The notes beneath the pieces are model-generated. The model had not been told where the DNA came from, searched no databases, and worked only from the letters and a program-made list of their open reading frames with translations. A stretch of DNA of 64,000 bases, from contig NC_059372.1 of the NCBI RefSeq assembly GCF_019703515.2, positions 11,517,492 to 11,581,491 on the forward strand, given 5' to 3'. Both the position numbers and the translations under genes were made by a program. The DNA comes from Myxocyprinus asiaticus. Taxonomy: Eukaryota; Chordata; Actinopteri; Cypriniformes; Catostomidae. This document shows positions 31,126-42,729 of this stretch, piece by piece; position 1 is the first letter of the stretch, and each line of letters starts with the position of its first letter.

Positions 31126-32530
31126 TATATTACAGATGCACCGATGTATCGGCCAAACATCTGTATTGGCAGATAAAAGCAATTATGTAATCAGATATCA
31201 TCTGATTGTTCAAAGCGGAAAAACATGTCGGACAGTTAGTCTACAGCTCGTGCTGTCTGTGAAAGAAAATGTCTCCTGTGTGGAATTACTTTGAATTGGT
31301 TGACAATTAAGGCTGTCAAATTAATATTCAAAATTCGACTATTCGTCCAATTTAAGATAAAAATGCAAATTCAAATGCTAAATTGAGTATTCTAATTTTG
31401 GATGTGTACGAAGCGCTGTTGATGACTCAATGGCCATTCAGACCAGTCGTATTCCTGGGTTAAAACAGACGCAGTGCTACGAATGAAACAGATCGCAGGT
31501 ATCTCAAAACTCATTTTAAAGGCTGAATTTCCTTTTTATTTGACACATTGCTCCTGCACAAGACACTAAAAAACAGCGAGAGAGACTGCAACAGTCAAAG
31601 ACATCCATCTAGCACATACTAACATATAAAAAGACAGACATGTTCAGAGCGAACTGCTCATTAGATGTTGGTCTTTGGCGGTTGTGTCTTGACTATGCCT
31701 TCATTTGCTCTTATGAGCGTCTCGCTGCGTAAGCATTAGATACGTACATACAGCTGTATTTCATGAAAAACACTGTGGTACCACCGGTATTATGAATCTT
31801 GAGTCCATGGTAGTACCAAGGCACCGGTATAGGCAACTGTGCAACACTAAGTTAGCAAAGAAAATCGTCTATTGAAGCGGTTCTTTTCTCGTTTTACGTT
31901 TTTACTTAAGATTTGAGAATATGAACTGTCTGAAACGGTTTGATTTTGTCATTTTACGCACTTTTGTTAACAACCAGGTGTGTTCTTTGCAATAGCTATA
32001 GCATGGTGCTGATTGGTTTATATTGATTTTTGCGCCCTCTTGTGGACGTAGGAGACAACGTCGATTTAAAAATCAGATGTCTTGTAGATTTTCCCCCCTA
32101 CCTGAAATAATGTCTTTGAAATCCGAATATAATTAGAATTTTGGTTATATTTCATTGAAAAGTTCGAATTTAGTTTCGCTAAATGGCAATGACACGGAGT
32201 TGCAATTTGTAAGCTTTGCACTGCTAGAATTTCATGAGGTGAAACTACCAAAACTTTTAACACGTATAATTTGATTACTCACAGCAAGGAATATGATGAG
32301 TTTGTTAAAGCTTAAGCGGAGGCTGCTTCAGCTAAAGAGGGACATGCTTCATTATTCTGAAATTAGTTAATGCGAGTTAAGAACATTATAAAAAATAAGA
32401 AATCTTACCAATTTAATGCAAGCCTGACTAGAGGCCATGTAGAATTTAGTTGTTGAGAGACATGTGGAGAAAGAATTTAGCATAAAAACAGAACTAAAAA
32501 ACTATCGGTATCACTGTCAGTATCTATGCT
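31126..32530. mobile_element. Degenerate hAT-like region, boundaries unclear
   Basis: CAGATGCACCGATGTATCGG at about 31132 and, farther on, ACTATCGGTATCACTG near 32500 look like decayed ends of a repeat with ATCGG motifs. Inside, TTAAGGCTGTCAAATTAATA (about 31307), followed by ATTCGACTATTCG, resembles another fish hAT terminus. GGTACCACCGGTATTATG at 31779-31796, with CACCGGTATAGG after it, is a further common motif. Several overlapping insertions are likely but I could not delimit them. Confidence 0.35.
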
Positions 32531-33106
32531 TATTTACACATGGATTTCAATATGTTGGCTTGTTTTGATGAATATTACCACATATTTGGTCTTAGTCTTC
32601 TTTCTCACATTTCAACTGCCACTGTCTAAGTGGAAAAAGCGTGTTGCTTTAGCTTGCCCTGTTTTGGCAAGCGATGCTGCACCATCTGTGTTTTGTCGTT
32701 CCGCCACTTAAATGAGAGTCTGGATCATTGTGTGGTAGACAAAACATTTACTCAAGGACTTCAGGAAGAGAGCCAGAACACGTTGAAGGATAACTGTGTT
32801 TGAGATTAATATGATCCCAGTTGTTCACTCAGGTCACTCCCATAATCTAAGAGAGACTCTTAACCTCAAAATCTTTTACTCAACCCTCTTAACATCTGAA
32901 ATACCAACACAGTGGATCCAAGGAAAAGCACCAAATGTCTAGAATGTTGTAAGACAGCCCTTAACTACCAGCCACTCCTTTTCACCAGCATGTTATTCAC
33001 TCTTATTTATGTGTCATCTTGGTGTGCGGCCACCGTAAGACTGATCTCAATAAAATGGGATCATAACCCCTGAGTTAAGCCATTTAAAGCTCATGTCCCT
33101 TTTTTC

Positions 33107-33243
33107 ACACCGTTTTTATCTTCCACTAAGATAAAACTAGTCTTTGAGCTTGCCACTATTAAAGCACAGCTAATAATCTTGGAATAAACTCCCTGGCTCT
33201 TATTTTTTCTTCAGTCATTTATATTTGGCAGTCGGGTGGATAT
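33107..33243. repeat. Duplicated unique segment, copy A
   Basis: It shares with 33509-33640 the blocks TTTGAGCTTGCC, CTATTAAAGCACAGCTAAT, CTTGGAATAAACTC and TATATTTGGCAGTC, followed by GGTGG. The copies are direct and about 400 bp apart, with a MITE between. The open frames do not suggest coding. Confidence 0.85.
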
Positions 33244-33261
33244 GTGGGAACTTAACCCTTT

Positions 33262-33508
33262 AGTTAAAGTAATAATTTAAATACTCATGTTGTTCCAAAC
33301 CCGTATAACTTTATTTTGCATTTCAAACAAGGTGATGGTAGGCAGAATGTTAAGTCTCAGTCACCATTGACTTTCATTGCATCTTTTGACTGAAGATGTG
33401 TGTCCCTAATATTCTGCCAAATCTTTTGTGTTTCACAGACAAAAGTTTGAAATGACATGAGTCATTAAATGATAGCAAACATTTCATTTTGGGCAAACTA
33501 TCCCTTTA
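33262..33508. mobile_element. Teleost MITE (AAGGGATAGTT family) between two duplicated segments
   Basis: The left part GTTGTTCCAAACCCGTATAA and the GTCTCAGTCACCATTGACTT middle pair with inverse sequence to the right end ATTTTGGGCAAACTATCCC. The left terminus is decayed. It directly abuts copy B of the duplicated segment. Confidence 0.8.
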
Positions 33509-33640
33509 ACACTGTTTTTACTTTCCACTTGCCTTTGAGCTTGCCCCTATTAAAGCACAGCTAATGATCTTGGAATAAACTCTCTCCCTCTTATTTTTAC
33601 TTCAGTCATTTTATATTTGGCAGTCAGGTGGGTATGTTGC
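33509..33640. repeat. Duplicated unique segment, copy B
   Basis: Direct copy of 33107-33243, with a 14-bp shorter interior (ATAAAACTAG is missing after the CTTTCCACT block). It begins at the exact MITE end. This suggests duplication of a stretch that flanked the MITE or of its target. Confidence 0.85.
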
Positions 33641-35566
33641 TGAGGCCTAATTTAATGGCACTACAGTCTGCATTAAAGAGATGATAACTCAAATGGGTCA
33701 AATAAGCCCTGCTGTGAGAACCAAAAGAAACCATTAATTAATTATTTCATTAGCATCCGCTCCTCTCAGGTGATCAGTCAGTGCCACAGTGCTCCCAGCC
33801 CACCATTCCGGCCACTATCTCTTCCAAACACCTGCAGTGACTGGGTCCTTCCTTTCTTTCCCCCATCTCTCCTCCACTCGCCTCTACAGGCCCTGTGTGC
33901 TTTCCCTTTATGACCTGATGGCGCGAGACCCGGTTGTCAATCCAAGTGTACTGTTTATATTTATGTACAGAAGAGAGGGGGGAAGCCATGGCACTGTGGG
34001 GTTTATTGACTAAGCATTAAGTGGGCATTATCAGACGATAGTGATGTTATTTATGAGGCAGAGGGAGAGACACTGTGGCTGAGTTATGTGAGAACTAGTC
34101 TGTGGATGAAAGCTGCTCACACAGAGAACGCTGATAGCAGCCCGCGACTGTCCCCGCACCTTGGTGCAAAATACAAGGGGTGTGAGGAACCCAGACGAAA
34201 AGAGCTACAAATTTATGGGCAGTCGCTTTGTGCCAGCCCATAGGTCAGCCATGGCCTGTTTATCTGGTTCTCACTGTCATCGTTGTAGTCAGGGATCTAT
34301 GGTGCTATGCAGAGCAGATGCAAATGTTCACAAACTTGACACTTTGTGCTACAGAAATGCAGATGTGTGTATAATGTAGAACCTGTAGGAGAAAGAATTA
34401 TTGAGATTTATGACATATGGTTGTGATTTATTTTGTGTGAATTCATGATTTAAATATTACTTGGTAATGTGGTGGAAAGGTGAGAAAAAGGGGTCAGAGA
34501 CCAAACCGTTTTCAGCATTGTTATCATGCCTGTTTGGGAAAGGTTTATTTATTTACCATGCAATTTCCTTCAGTTAATTTACTCTCATCATTTCCTCATT
34601 AATAATTTGGGTTATGGATCAATGTGAAATATGAGCAGTAAACTCCAATGGCAGCTCTTGAGAAGAGGTTTACTTTGAAAGGTTAGAAAACCCCTAGCTT
34701 CGTATTTTAAAACTAGAGAAGTGTACAGAGGTCAAAACGTGTATACATGTAGAAAGCATTTGGATTATGTATTAGGGAATGTATGTAGCATTATGTAAAT
34801 AATTTGGCCATCACACTAGTGCAGATTCTTCTATTGTGTGGAGTTGGCATTGAGCAGATAGAACTTTAATTTAACTTTAGTTTAATAGTTGACACATGCT
34901 TTTACAGGCTTTATTTTTTGCCATCATAGGAATATCTGTGGTTGTTTCTTCAGCTTTTGGCACTTTTAGCAATATAGACTTCTATACACTCTAACTATTT
35001 TTTTATTTTTTTATTTTATTATTTGTGTACTAACAATGTCCAATAGTGTATGTACATGCATCGTGGGAGACTTACGTCATTTTTTTTCTGAAAGTCAGTA
35101 GTAGGGTTAGGTTCCCACCACAGTGTTATTTCCACCACATTTCAAATAGAGCATTGTGTTAAAATATATTTTTAGCATTTTTAAAATAGAATGGCTGACT
35201 ATTTTATCTGGCTATGGCTGAAACATTTTATGTATCCTAAATACACAATTAAATAATGTTTTCACACTTTTTGCATAATGGGACAAAATTACAGCTTGAT
35301 TGGAAATTTACAGCTTAATAATCTTCTGCTCAAGTGATATTTTCCTTTACTTTTTTTCCCCTTCAGACATCACATCACTGACACTTTTGTTAACTTTTTG
35401 AACAAGTACACTAACTTTTGAAAGAAGTTTTATTAGGGGAAAAATTGTTTGGTATGGTGGAAATGACACCACAATTATGGGACAGAAAAATTGATATAAA
35501 TATTGATATAGATGATCTTAATTTCCCACTTTGTTTAGATTATCATTGTTTTAAACATGTAATGTA
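33641..35566. other. Unique to AT-rich non-coding sequence
   Basis: The first 500 bp are balanced in composition and hold CCATTAATTAATTATTTCAT at about 33731, so they may be regulatory. The rest is AT-rich without recognised content. Confidence 0.3.
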
Positions 35567-35715
35567 CACTCACTGAGCACTTTATTAGGAACACCTGTAC
35601 ACCTACTTATTCATGCGATTATCTAATCAGCCAATCGTGTGGCAGTTAGTGCAGTGCATAAAATCATGCAGACACAGGTCGGAAGCTTCAGTTAATGTTC
35701 ACATCAACTATCAGA

Positions 35716-37655
35716 ATGGGGGAAAAAAAATTATCTCTGCGATTATGACTGTGGCATGATTGTTGGTGCCAGACGGGCTGGTTTGAGTATTTCTGTAACT
35801 GCTGATCTCCTGGGATTTTCACGCAAAACAGTCTCTAGAGTTTACTTGGAATGGTTCCAAAAACAAAAAATCATCCAATGAGCGGCAGTTCTGCGGACGG
35901 AAAAACGTCATGTTGATAAGAGAGGTCAACGGAGAATGGCAAGACTGGTTCGAGCTGACAGAAAGGCTACGGTAATTCAGATAAACACTCTGTACAATTG
36001 TAGTGAGTAGAATAGCATCTCAGAATGCACAACACATCGAACCTTGAGGCAGATGGGCTACAACAGCAGAAGACCACATTGGGTTCCACTTCTGTCAGTC
36101 AAGAACAGAAATCTGAGGCTGCTGTGGGAGCTGGACAGTTTATGACTGGAAAATTGTGCACTGTTAAAAATGTTCTCGTAAAAAAACAGAACTGGCAGCA
36201 GGGTTGCCAGCATGTTACTGTAAAATTAACGGTGTCTTGCTGTTGCTGAAATTAACAGCTAGATACTGTTTTTACAGCTACAGTTATACAACTGGTAATT
36301 TAGCAGCATATAGCTGTCAAAGTACATACTACCTACTGTTGTTGAAATTAACAGTAGGTTCCCAGCATGCACTGTGGCATGAAGAAATTACTTCAATTTT
36401 TTACTATTTACTGGTTTATTTTGACGTTGTTTTTGTTGTAGTCCAAGTTACTTATATTTTAATGTTTAGCTTTTACTTTTTTATGTAAAAGTATGTTTGT
36501 TAATTGTCACCATCGTTGCGTTTTGTATGCCGAGAGTTGATATCTGTGTGTCTTGATAAAAACTCGAGTTATGCTATAAGTTCATCAGAACATCAAACAT
36601 TAATTTTGGTAATATCATTTTGCTGAAATATCCTTTACTGTTTTTGCTTTTATGTGTAATGCATCACTATTGCCACATATATTGCCATTTCCAAGGTAGG
36701 ATCAGATATTCAGTCTGACCTTAGGTTTTGTCTTACAAGTAGCACAGTGTAACAACTTGTGTTTTACTTAAACATAAATTGACTGGCTGGAAGAACATAA
36801 TATAATAATAAAGAAGGTCCAAGGTGCCAGCACAAGAGATCACTAATCACCAAACCAATGGTGACTCCAAACAAAACACAACTATTGATAACAAAACAAC
36901 AATAATAATTAAACTAATACTTCTATTAAGTCTGAATAAAAACTTTTGTACGTGTTTTTTTTTATTTTTTTTTTTTTGTAGCCCCAAATTACTTATTACT
37001 TATTCAAGTGCAAAGGCTTATGGGGGTGGGGGGGGGGGGTTAAAATATAAGTTTCAAAATGTCACTACAGCTTTCACCAAGATGATATCATGATTTTAAA
37101 TGTTCATTTTCTCCTAATGCCTTGCATTGAACAGCTATTTACCATAAAACTAGTCACTTCACAGTGAGACTGCTCTTGATCTCCCAGAATGCAACATTTT
37201 TAACAGCAAAGTACTGTTTTTAAGAATCACAGTAGATTGCTGTAGGAAATTAGCCGTAAATTTACAGCATTTTTTTTACAGTGTGGCCTGGTTTGATGAA
37301 TCTCGATTTCTGCTGAGGAACACAGATGGTAGGGTCAGAATTTGTCACCAATAGCATAAATCAACGGACCCAACCTGCCTAGTGTCAACAGTCCAGGCTG
37401 GTGGCGGTGGTGTAATGGTGTGGGGAATGTTTCTTTACACACTTTGGGCCCGTTAATATCAATCAATAAAAATAAAAACAATCATCGCTTGAATGCCACA
37501 GCCAATTTGAGTATTTTTGCTGACCATGTGCATCCCTTCATGGCCACAATTTACCCATCTTCTAATGGCTACTTCCAGCATGATAAAGCACCATGTCACA
37601 AAGCAAAAGTCGTCTCAAACTGGTTTCATGAACATGACAATGACACTTTTGAAAA
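35716..37655 (+). pseudogene. Tc1-like transposase, split and truncated
   Basis: The start ATGGGGGAAAAAAAA at 35716 matches the family start but shifts frame within the A-run. GARRAGLSISVTADLLGFSR is the HTH. After the inserted element the frame VAWFDESRFLL (first catalytic Asp) and then DHVHPFMATIYPSSNGYFQH and DKAPCH (second Asp) are visible at 37284-37660. The region with the catalytic Glu is gone. Not functional. Confidence 0.85.
36159..37283. mobile_element. CACTG...CAGTG-ended non-autonomous element
   Basis: It starts CACTGTTAAAAATG and ends TTTTTTACAGTG; the reversed right end reads CACTGTAAAAAAAATGC. TG on both sides (36157-36158 and 37284-37285) together with the intact Tc1 reading (TTGTGGCCTGG) indicates a 2-bp duplication. 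It has subterminal repeats (AAATTAACAG, TGCTGTA), poly-T and a G-run (about 37022-37039), and no transposase. The ends recall CACTA/EnSpm elements of fish. Classification is tentative. Confidence 0.7.
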
Positions 37656-37659
37656 AAGT

Positions 37660-40600
37660 TGAAATCTTAGTTTTAATAAAAATCAACCCCTGGGACATGA
37701 AATTTCACAAATTGAGGAAACACCCCAATATAATTTATAGATAAATTATAGTGTATGATTGTAAGTCTTAACTCCATATTCTCAGCGCAAGTTCTCAAAA
37801 TGGCTCATAGTGATTTCTGTTTAGTATTGTCCCTTGAAAAAGTGAACATTCTTTGGAGATCTTTGGAGACCATCACTTGATTCATGTGTGACCAAATGCA
37901 AGTAATGTTTACAACCGTATAACAGTTTAAGTGCTTTCTGCTGAAATATGGGTTGGTTTTAAGATGAATGGACAGAAATAATAGGAAGGAGTGTTTCATT
38001 CACCAACGTCTCAGTTTATTTCAAATTACTTATTACAATAACAGCTGTTGATTCCGAGATTTTATTGCAGATTTACACATCTCATGTTTACCCCTTAGTT
38101 GCCAGAACGGCACATAAAAATGAGAAATTATCGAATGCACTTTCAAGAATAAAACAAAATTCCTTTCTTAAAAATCAGATGGGTCAGATGGGGCCTTTTA
38201 AGGGTGAAGCCATATCTGACATCATATATGATCACGCACACCTTTTCCACTTCTTCACCCTCTATCGTGTCGCCCATACAACGCCAACATGTACAAATAC
38301 TCACACTTCACCTACCTAAAGCCATCTTTCTCTCTGGTAAACCAGGTCAACAAACAAAAAGCAATTATGTTAGGCAGCTGCTGCCTGGGAGTGGGTAATT
38401 ACAGTGCAGTGTGGACAGCTTCATTCTAAACAGGTACTAAAAGCATCATTAATCATTTCCATCATGATGCCTCAGTCCGTTAATGCTCACGTGACATGCT
38501 GCCAAGGGCCCGCCAGGGATGGAGGCAGGCATCTGCGGGAGATGCCGCTGTGCGATTGGCTGACGGCAGAAGTCCTTGCGAAGGTCAGCCAGTCAGCTGG
38601 GCTGACCCGCCTATGACCTCTTATCACTTGACCTTTGAAAGGCTGGAGATCACGCCTTGATATCGGCTGGAGAGTGAGCAAGAGAGAGGGAGGGTAAGAT
38701 AAATGGCACTGAGGGAGAGACATGGAGGAGAGGAATGGTGGAGGGATGGATGAATAGGAGAGAGGGGGAAGATTGAAGACATTTAGGATGAAAAATAAAA
38801 CAGTGGGTTGATTGAGCACCGAGGGTTTTCCCCTATGCACAGACTGACCAATAGAAATGCGCATCATTATTATGCAGTATTGCTTTTCCTGCAGATGCAT
38901 TTTTAGGTCTTAAGCGGGTCCAGAAACCTTTGGTGCCACCCATTCTTTTGCTTTTTTTGATTTATGCCTGTTCTATATCTATATTACAACTTAAAGACAG
39001 CATTAAAACAGCATTAAAATAAAATGATATAAAAATGCTAAATTGGTTTATTATAATTATTCAAAAAAGATAGTGTTCAATTTACCAAATGAACCCAATT
39101 AATGAGCCTCAGGTGCAAAGATAATACCATGGTTGCATCCGTCAGCATTCTGTGTATTGCAACATGATGTTTCTGTGATGTAAACTGCTTCACGGTGAAT
39201 TGGTTTGCGTGGTGCTCTTGAACTAGTTCTCTGTTCGACACGGAGAGGAAGACTGAGCACAATGCTTTATCTGAAAGACAGACAGACAGACAGACAGACA
39301 GACAGCGTCCTCTCAGTGTGCCCTGCCTCTTCTCCTCTGCTCCTCACATCTCCCCCTCCACCTCTTCTTTCTCCTCCTTGTGTGTCTGTGAAGCTATCAC
39401 TATGGCAACCTCACTGAAGGCAGAAGGGAAGTGTGTCTATGGCAAGGGGGCTGGCTTAGTTCAGACAAATAAGCAATGCAGGGCTCATTTATTCCTTTTT
39501 GTTAACCAGAAAATATGAACAAGAAAGGTCAAATACACATGCGTTTGCATATTCATTTACACGTTTATGTTTATAGCACTTGTGAAAAATGTAAGGAATG
39601 AAATATAAGGTTTATTTTGGTGAATGATGCAACTGAATAAAATGTCTGGCAGTCCAATTGCGCCTTGTAACTGTTAAGAGAAAGCCTTGAAATATTACTA
39701 TTAATTTTTCTGTGTTGCTCGTCAATTCTTTTATATTTGATGAAGCATATGCTACTTTCCTTTGTTCATTAAACGATTCCCTTTGTTTTCGTACCCCTAG
39801 AAAAAACAAATATCAGCATCAGCATAATCTACATGCTCTTGTTTTCTTGCTTTTTAGGTCCCTGTATTGCTTGTCTGCAACTTTTCAAAGGGCAATCCAA
39901 ATCATGAGAGTCCGCAGTACTACACCATAGAGGTCAGCGCTGCTTCTTTGGAACCACACATAAAGGCCTCCTTTATTTATGCCAGTGACAATTGCCAAAG
40001 AAGAGCATGTACAGCCAAGTGAGTTGTCGCCACACACACACAAATCAATTAGAGACCCTCTGCACCTCATAGTTTTGAACGTAAGAAAACCCTGAACGTA
40101 ACCTTGACACAGTTTCACCTCTGTAAGCATTGTCTTTCTCTGCCTCATTCTGATTCCTAGACCCGGGCTCTGTGCTCCCCTCCCCCTTCTCCGAGAGCAC
40201 AATTTCTTAGCCCGCCAGAAGTGCTGAGTGCTGCTGTTTTCTTTGTACACACAGAAATTCGCTGAGGCTGTAAGCTGTCCCCAAACATCTGTTCTCAGGA
40301 GTCTTAAATGGTAGGAGAAACGAGGGCTAGAAAGTGGTCTGCATGCACTATTCCTGTGCAGTATGTATGCAAGGTGCCCTAAGACCTCAACCACCCTTTG
40401 TGTGCCATTGACAAGCAAACAAATGAGCAACAGTTCTTAATTTTACCGGCTACATTTGTGTGTTCCAAAGGAACCAATACATTGTCTGATTGTAATAGAG
40501 TGAGGGTATGGTAGTTGTATGTGAAGAGGTATTGAAAGTTGTGTGTCTCCTTTTGTTAGTGCACAGTAGTAACCAGCCATTTTAAGGACCACCCATCAGA

Positions 40601-42061
40601 ATCATTCACAATAAGAGGAAGCCACACAGGTGAGACATGCAGTGGCTTTTAAAAAGGACAGCTATGAAAACATTTCACCTGTATTTTAAATTTAAAACAG
40701 CCAATTCACATACTAAAGTCATAATAGCCACATTATATGAAGTAGTTTTAACATTCTGAACATTTTTGCATTTTAAGTAGGATAATTTCCCTCCATTAAA
40801 ATATGATGTTGCCATTTTCTGGGATCATTATTATTATTATTATTATTATCTGTATTCAATTAAACATGGAATTTTGATGACTGTTATTTGGGTGAAACTT
40901 CTCAGGATGATTATAGTGATTTAGTAATCTAAGACAATGAGATAAAATCCTTTTCAATGTATTGCAAATGCTGAAATGAACAATGAGACATGTACAGAAT
41001 CTATATAAAGCAGCCAAGTTTAAAAATGCAAATAAAGATCAAGTTGCATCAACTAATTATAAGAAGTGCAGGAATAAATATGAGGAATCTGACCTTGTGT
41101 TTGTTTGAATTGAATCAGTGCTGTCCCCATACATAAATCTGATATTCTGTATGGTCATATATGAAGATATAGTATATAAAACTTTAGTTCATTTGGTTGT
41201 ATATGTACTTAAATTCCACTAGGATTTGGGGAAAGATTTGATGCATATAGAGTAAATAGCTATTTTTGTAATATTTTGAAAAATATGTTGCATATATGTA
41301 CAGGTAGCCTAAGTGACATTTTATATCTGTGGAAATAGTACATGAACATATATATCGCTTTTTTCTGTGCATCTGTATTTATATCATTTTTTTTTTTTTT
41401 TTTTTCGTGAAAGCCATCTTAGAGGTCACAAAGCTCAGTTTATTTGCGTCTGGAGTCATTGCTGCGCACTCTGAGGCAACTGTTACTTAGAGGCCCTTAA
41501 TACAGAAAATAATGTATGTCTTCGGTCATCATTCTAAGAGCATTGCTTAGGGAGGTAATATCGTTTGCTCTCAATTACTGAGTGAGATGCAACAGCGCAG
41601 TGAGGATTATACTTGATCCTAAAACGTTATATATTTCTGCACCCACATGCCATAACGTGGGCATTAAGCCCCTGCGTGCGGATGTAACTGAGCTAAAATG
41701 CACAACAACGTGTGTAGGTGAAATCTAATGAGCTATACTAGAGAAAAACTTCCTTCCTCAACGCTATAAATTGTCATTCGTCAAACTCCCGAGAAGGAAA
41801 TCTACAGTATCACAAACAAGTGTTTGCCTTTCAAATCCCAAAACTTTTACGTCCTCACATTTAAAAACACATACAAATAAACCAGTCATTCATATGCTCT
41901 TGCTCGAGGGTTATACAATTCCACTGGCAAAAAAATAAATAAAACTACTACTACTACTACTAATTATTATTATTATTATTATTAATAATAAATAATATAA
42001 AACATATATTAATTTATTATATATTTAAATTAATATATTAATTTATTATTAATAATATATT
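37660..42061. other. Mostly unique non-coding sequence with short microsatellites
   Basis: It contains (GACA)n at 39278-39304, (ATT)n at about 40827-40850, a T-run at 41388-41405 and an ACT/ATT run at 41943-41985. A block at 38400-38650 is CpG-bearing and unique (CATTAATCATTTCC, GCCCGCCAGGG, GATTGGCTGACGGC) and may be regulatory. The longest open frame (39885-40430, minus, 181 residues) shows no domain and no repeat origin; I do not call it a gene. Confidence 0.35.
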
Positions 42062-42069
42062 TATTAATA

Positions 42070-42130
<61 letters not shown>
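42062..42130. repeat. (AT)n microsatellite
   Basis: A long uninterrupted AT run next to a mariner-like MITE. Confidence 0.95.
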
Positions 42131-42134
<4 letters not shown>

Positions 42135-42144
42135 AATTTATATA

Positions 42145-42654
42145 CACTACCGTTCAAAAGTTTAGGGTCACTTACTCATAAATAAATAAAAAAATAAAGA
42201 ATTATTCACATTTTAGAATAATAGTAAAGTCATCACAACTATGGAATAATAGAAATGGAACTATGGGAATTATGTTGTGACAAAAAAAATCCAAAATAAA
42301 TCAAAACTGTGTTATATTTTAGCATCTTCAAAGTGGCCACACTTTGCCTAGAATTTGCAGACATGTACTCTTGACATTTTCTCAACCAACTTCTTGAGGT
42401 ATCACCCTGGGATGATTTTAAACAGTAGTGAAGGAGTTCCCATCTATATGTTGGGCACTTAGTGGTCATCAATTTCAAAAACTTTTTTTTTTTTTATTTA
42501 TGAAATTATAGTTTTGTAATTAAATAAATGAATATGTTGGCACAATTATATTTTTGTCTACAAAACTAATTTCAAACATTTAAGCATACACCTTCAGATC
42601 AAAAGATTTTTAAGATCATGAGAAACATTTCAGGCAAGTGACCCCAAACTTTTA

Positions 42655-42655
<1 letters not shown>
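42145..42655. mobile_element. Mariner/Tc1-type MITE with CACTACCGTTCAAAAG end
   Basis: CACTACCGTTCAAAAGTTTA follows TA at 42143-42144. Near the right side GCAAGTGACCCCAAACTTTT is its inverse, and the last bases are lost into the GT repeat. The middle carries on the minus strand ELLHYCLKSSQGDTSRSWLR, a block that recurs in this repeat family. It has no complete transposase. Confidence 0.75.

Positions 42656-42717
<62 letters not shown>
42654..42717. repeat. (GT)n(AT)n microsatellite
   Basis: A GT run passing into an AT run, joined to the MITE terminus. Confidence 0.95.
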
Positions 42718-42719
<2 letters not shown>

Positions 42720-42729
42720 TCTCATGTTG

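Larger units (their letters stand above)
35567..37655 (+). mobile_element. Tc1-like element, right end missing, split by a CACTG element
   Basis: It starts CACTCACTGAGCACTTTATT after TA (35565-35566), the terminus of a well-spread fish Tc1 family. Transposase traces run to 36158 and continue from 37284. The element breaks off near 37655 after HEHDNDTF, before the catalytic Glu. An insertion of 1125 bp (36159-37283) splits it. Confidence 0.85.

Noticed and set aside
39885..40430. 181-codon open frame on the minus strand, among the longest in the window
   Set aside because: No domain, no signal of a repeat protein, a Cys-rich random look, and no supporting splice or start context. An open frame of this size is possible by chance in a 64-kb window.
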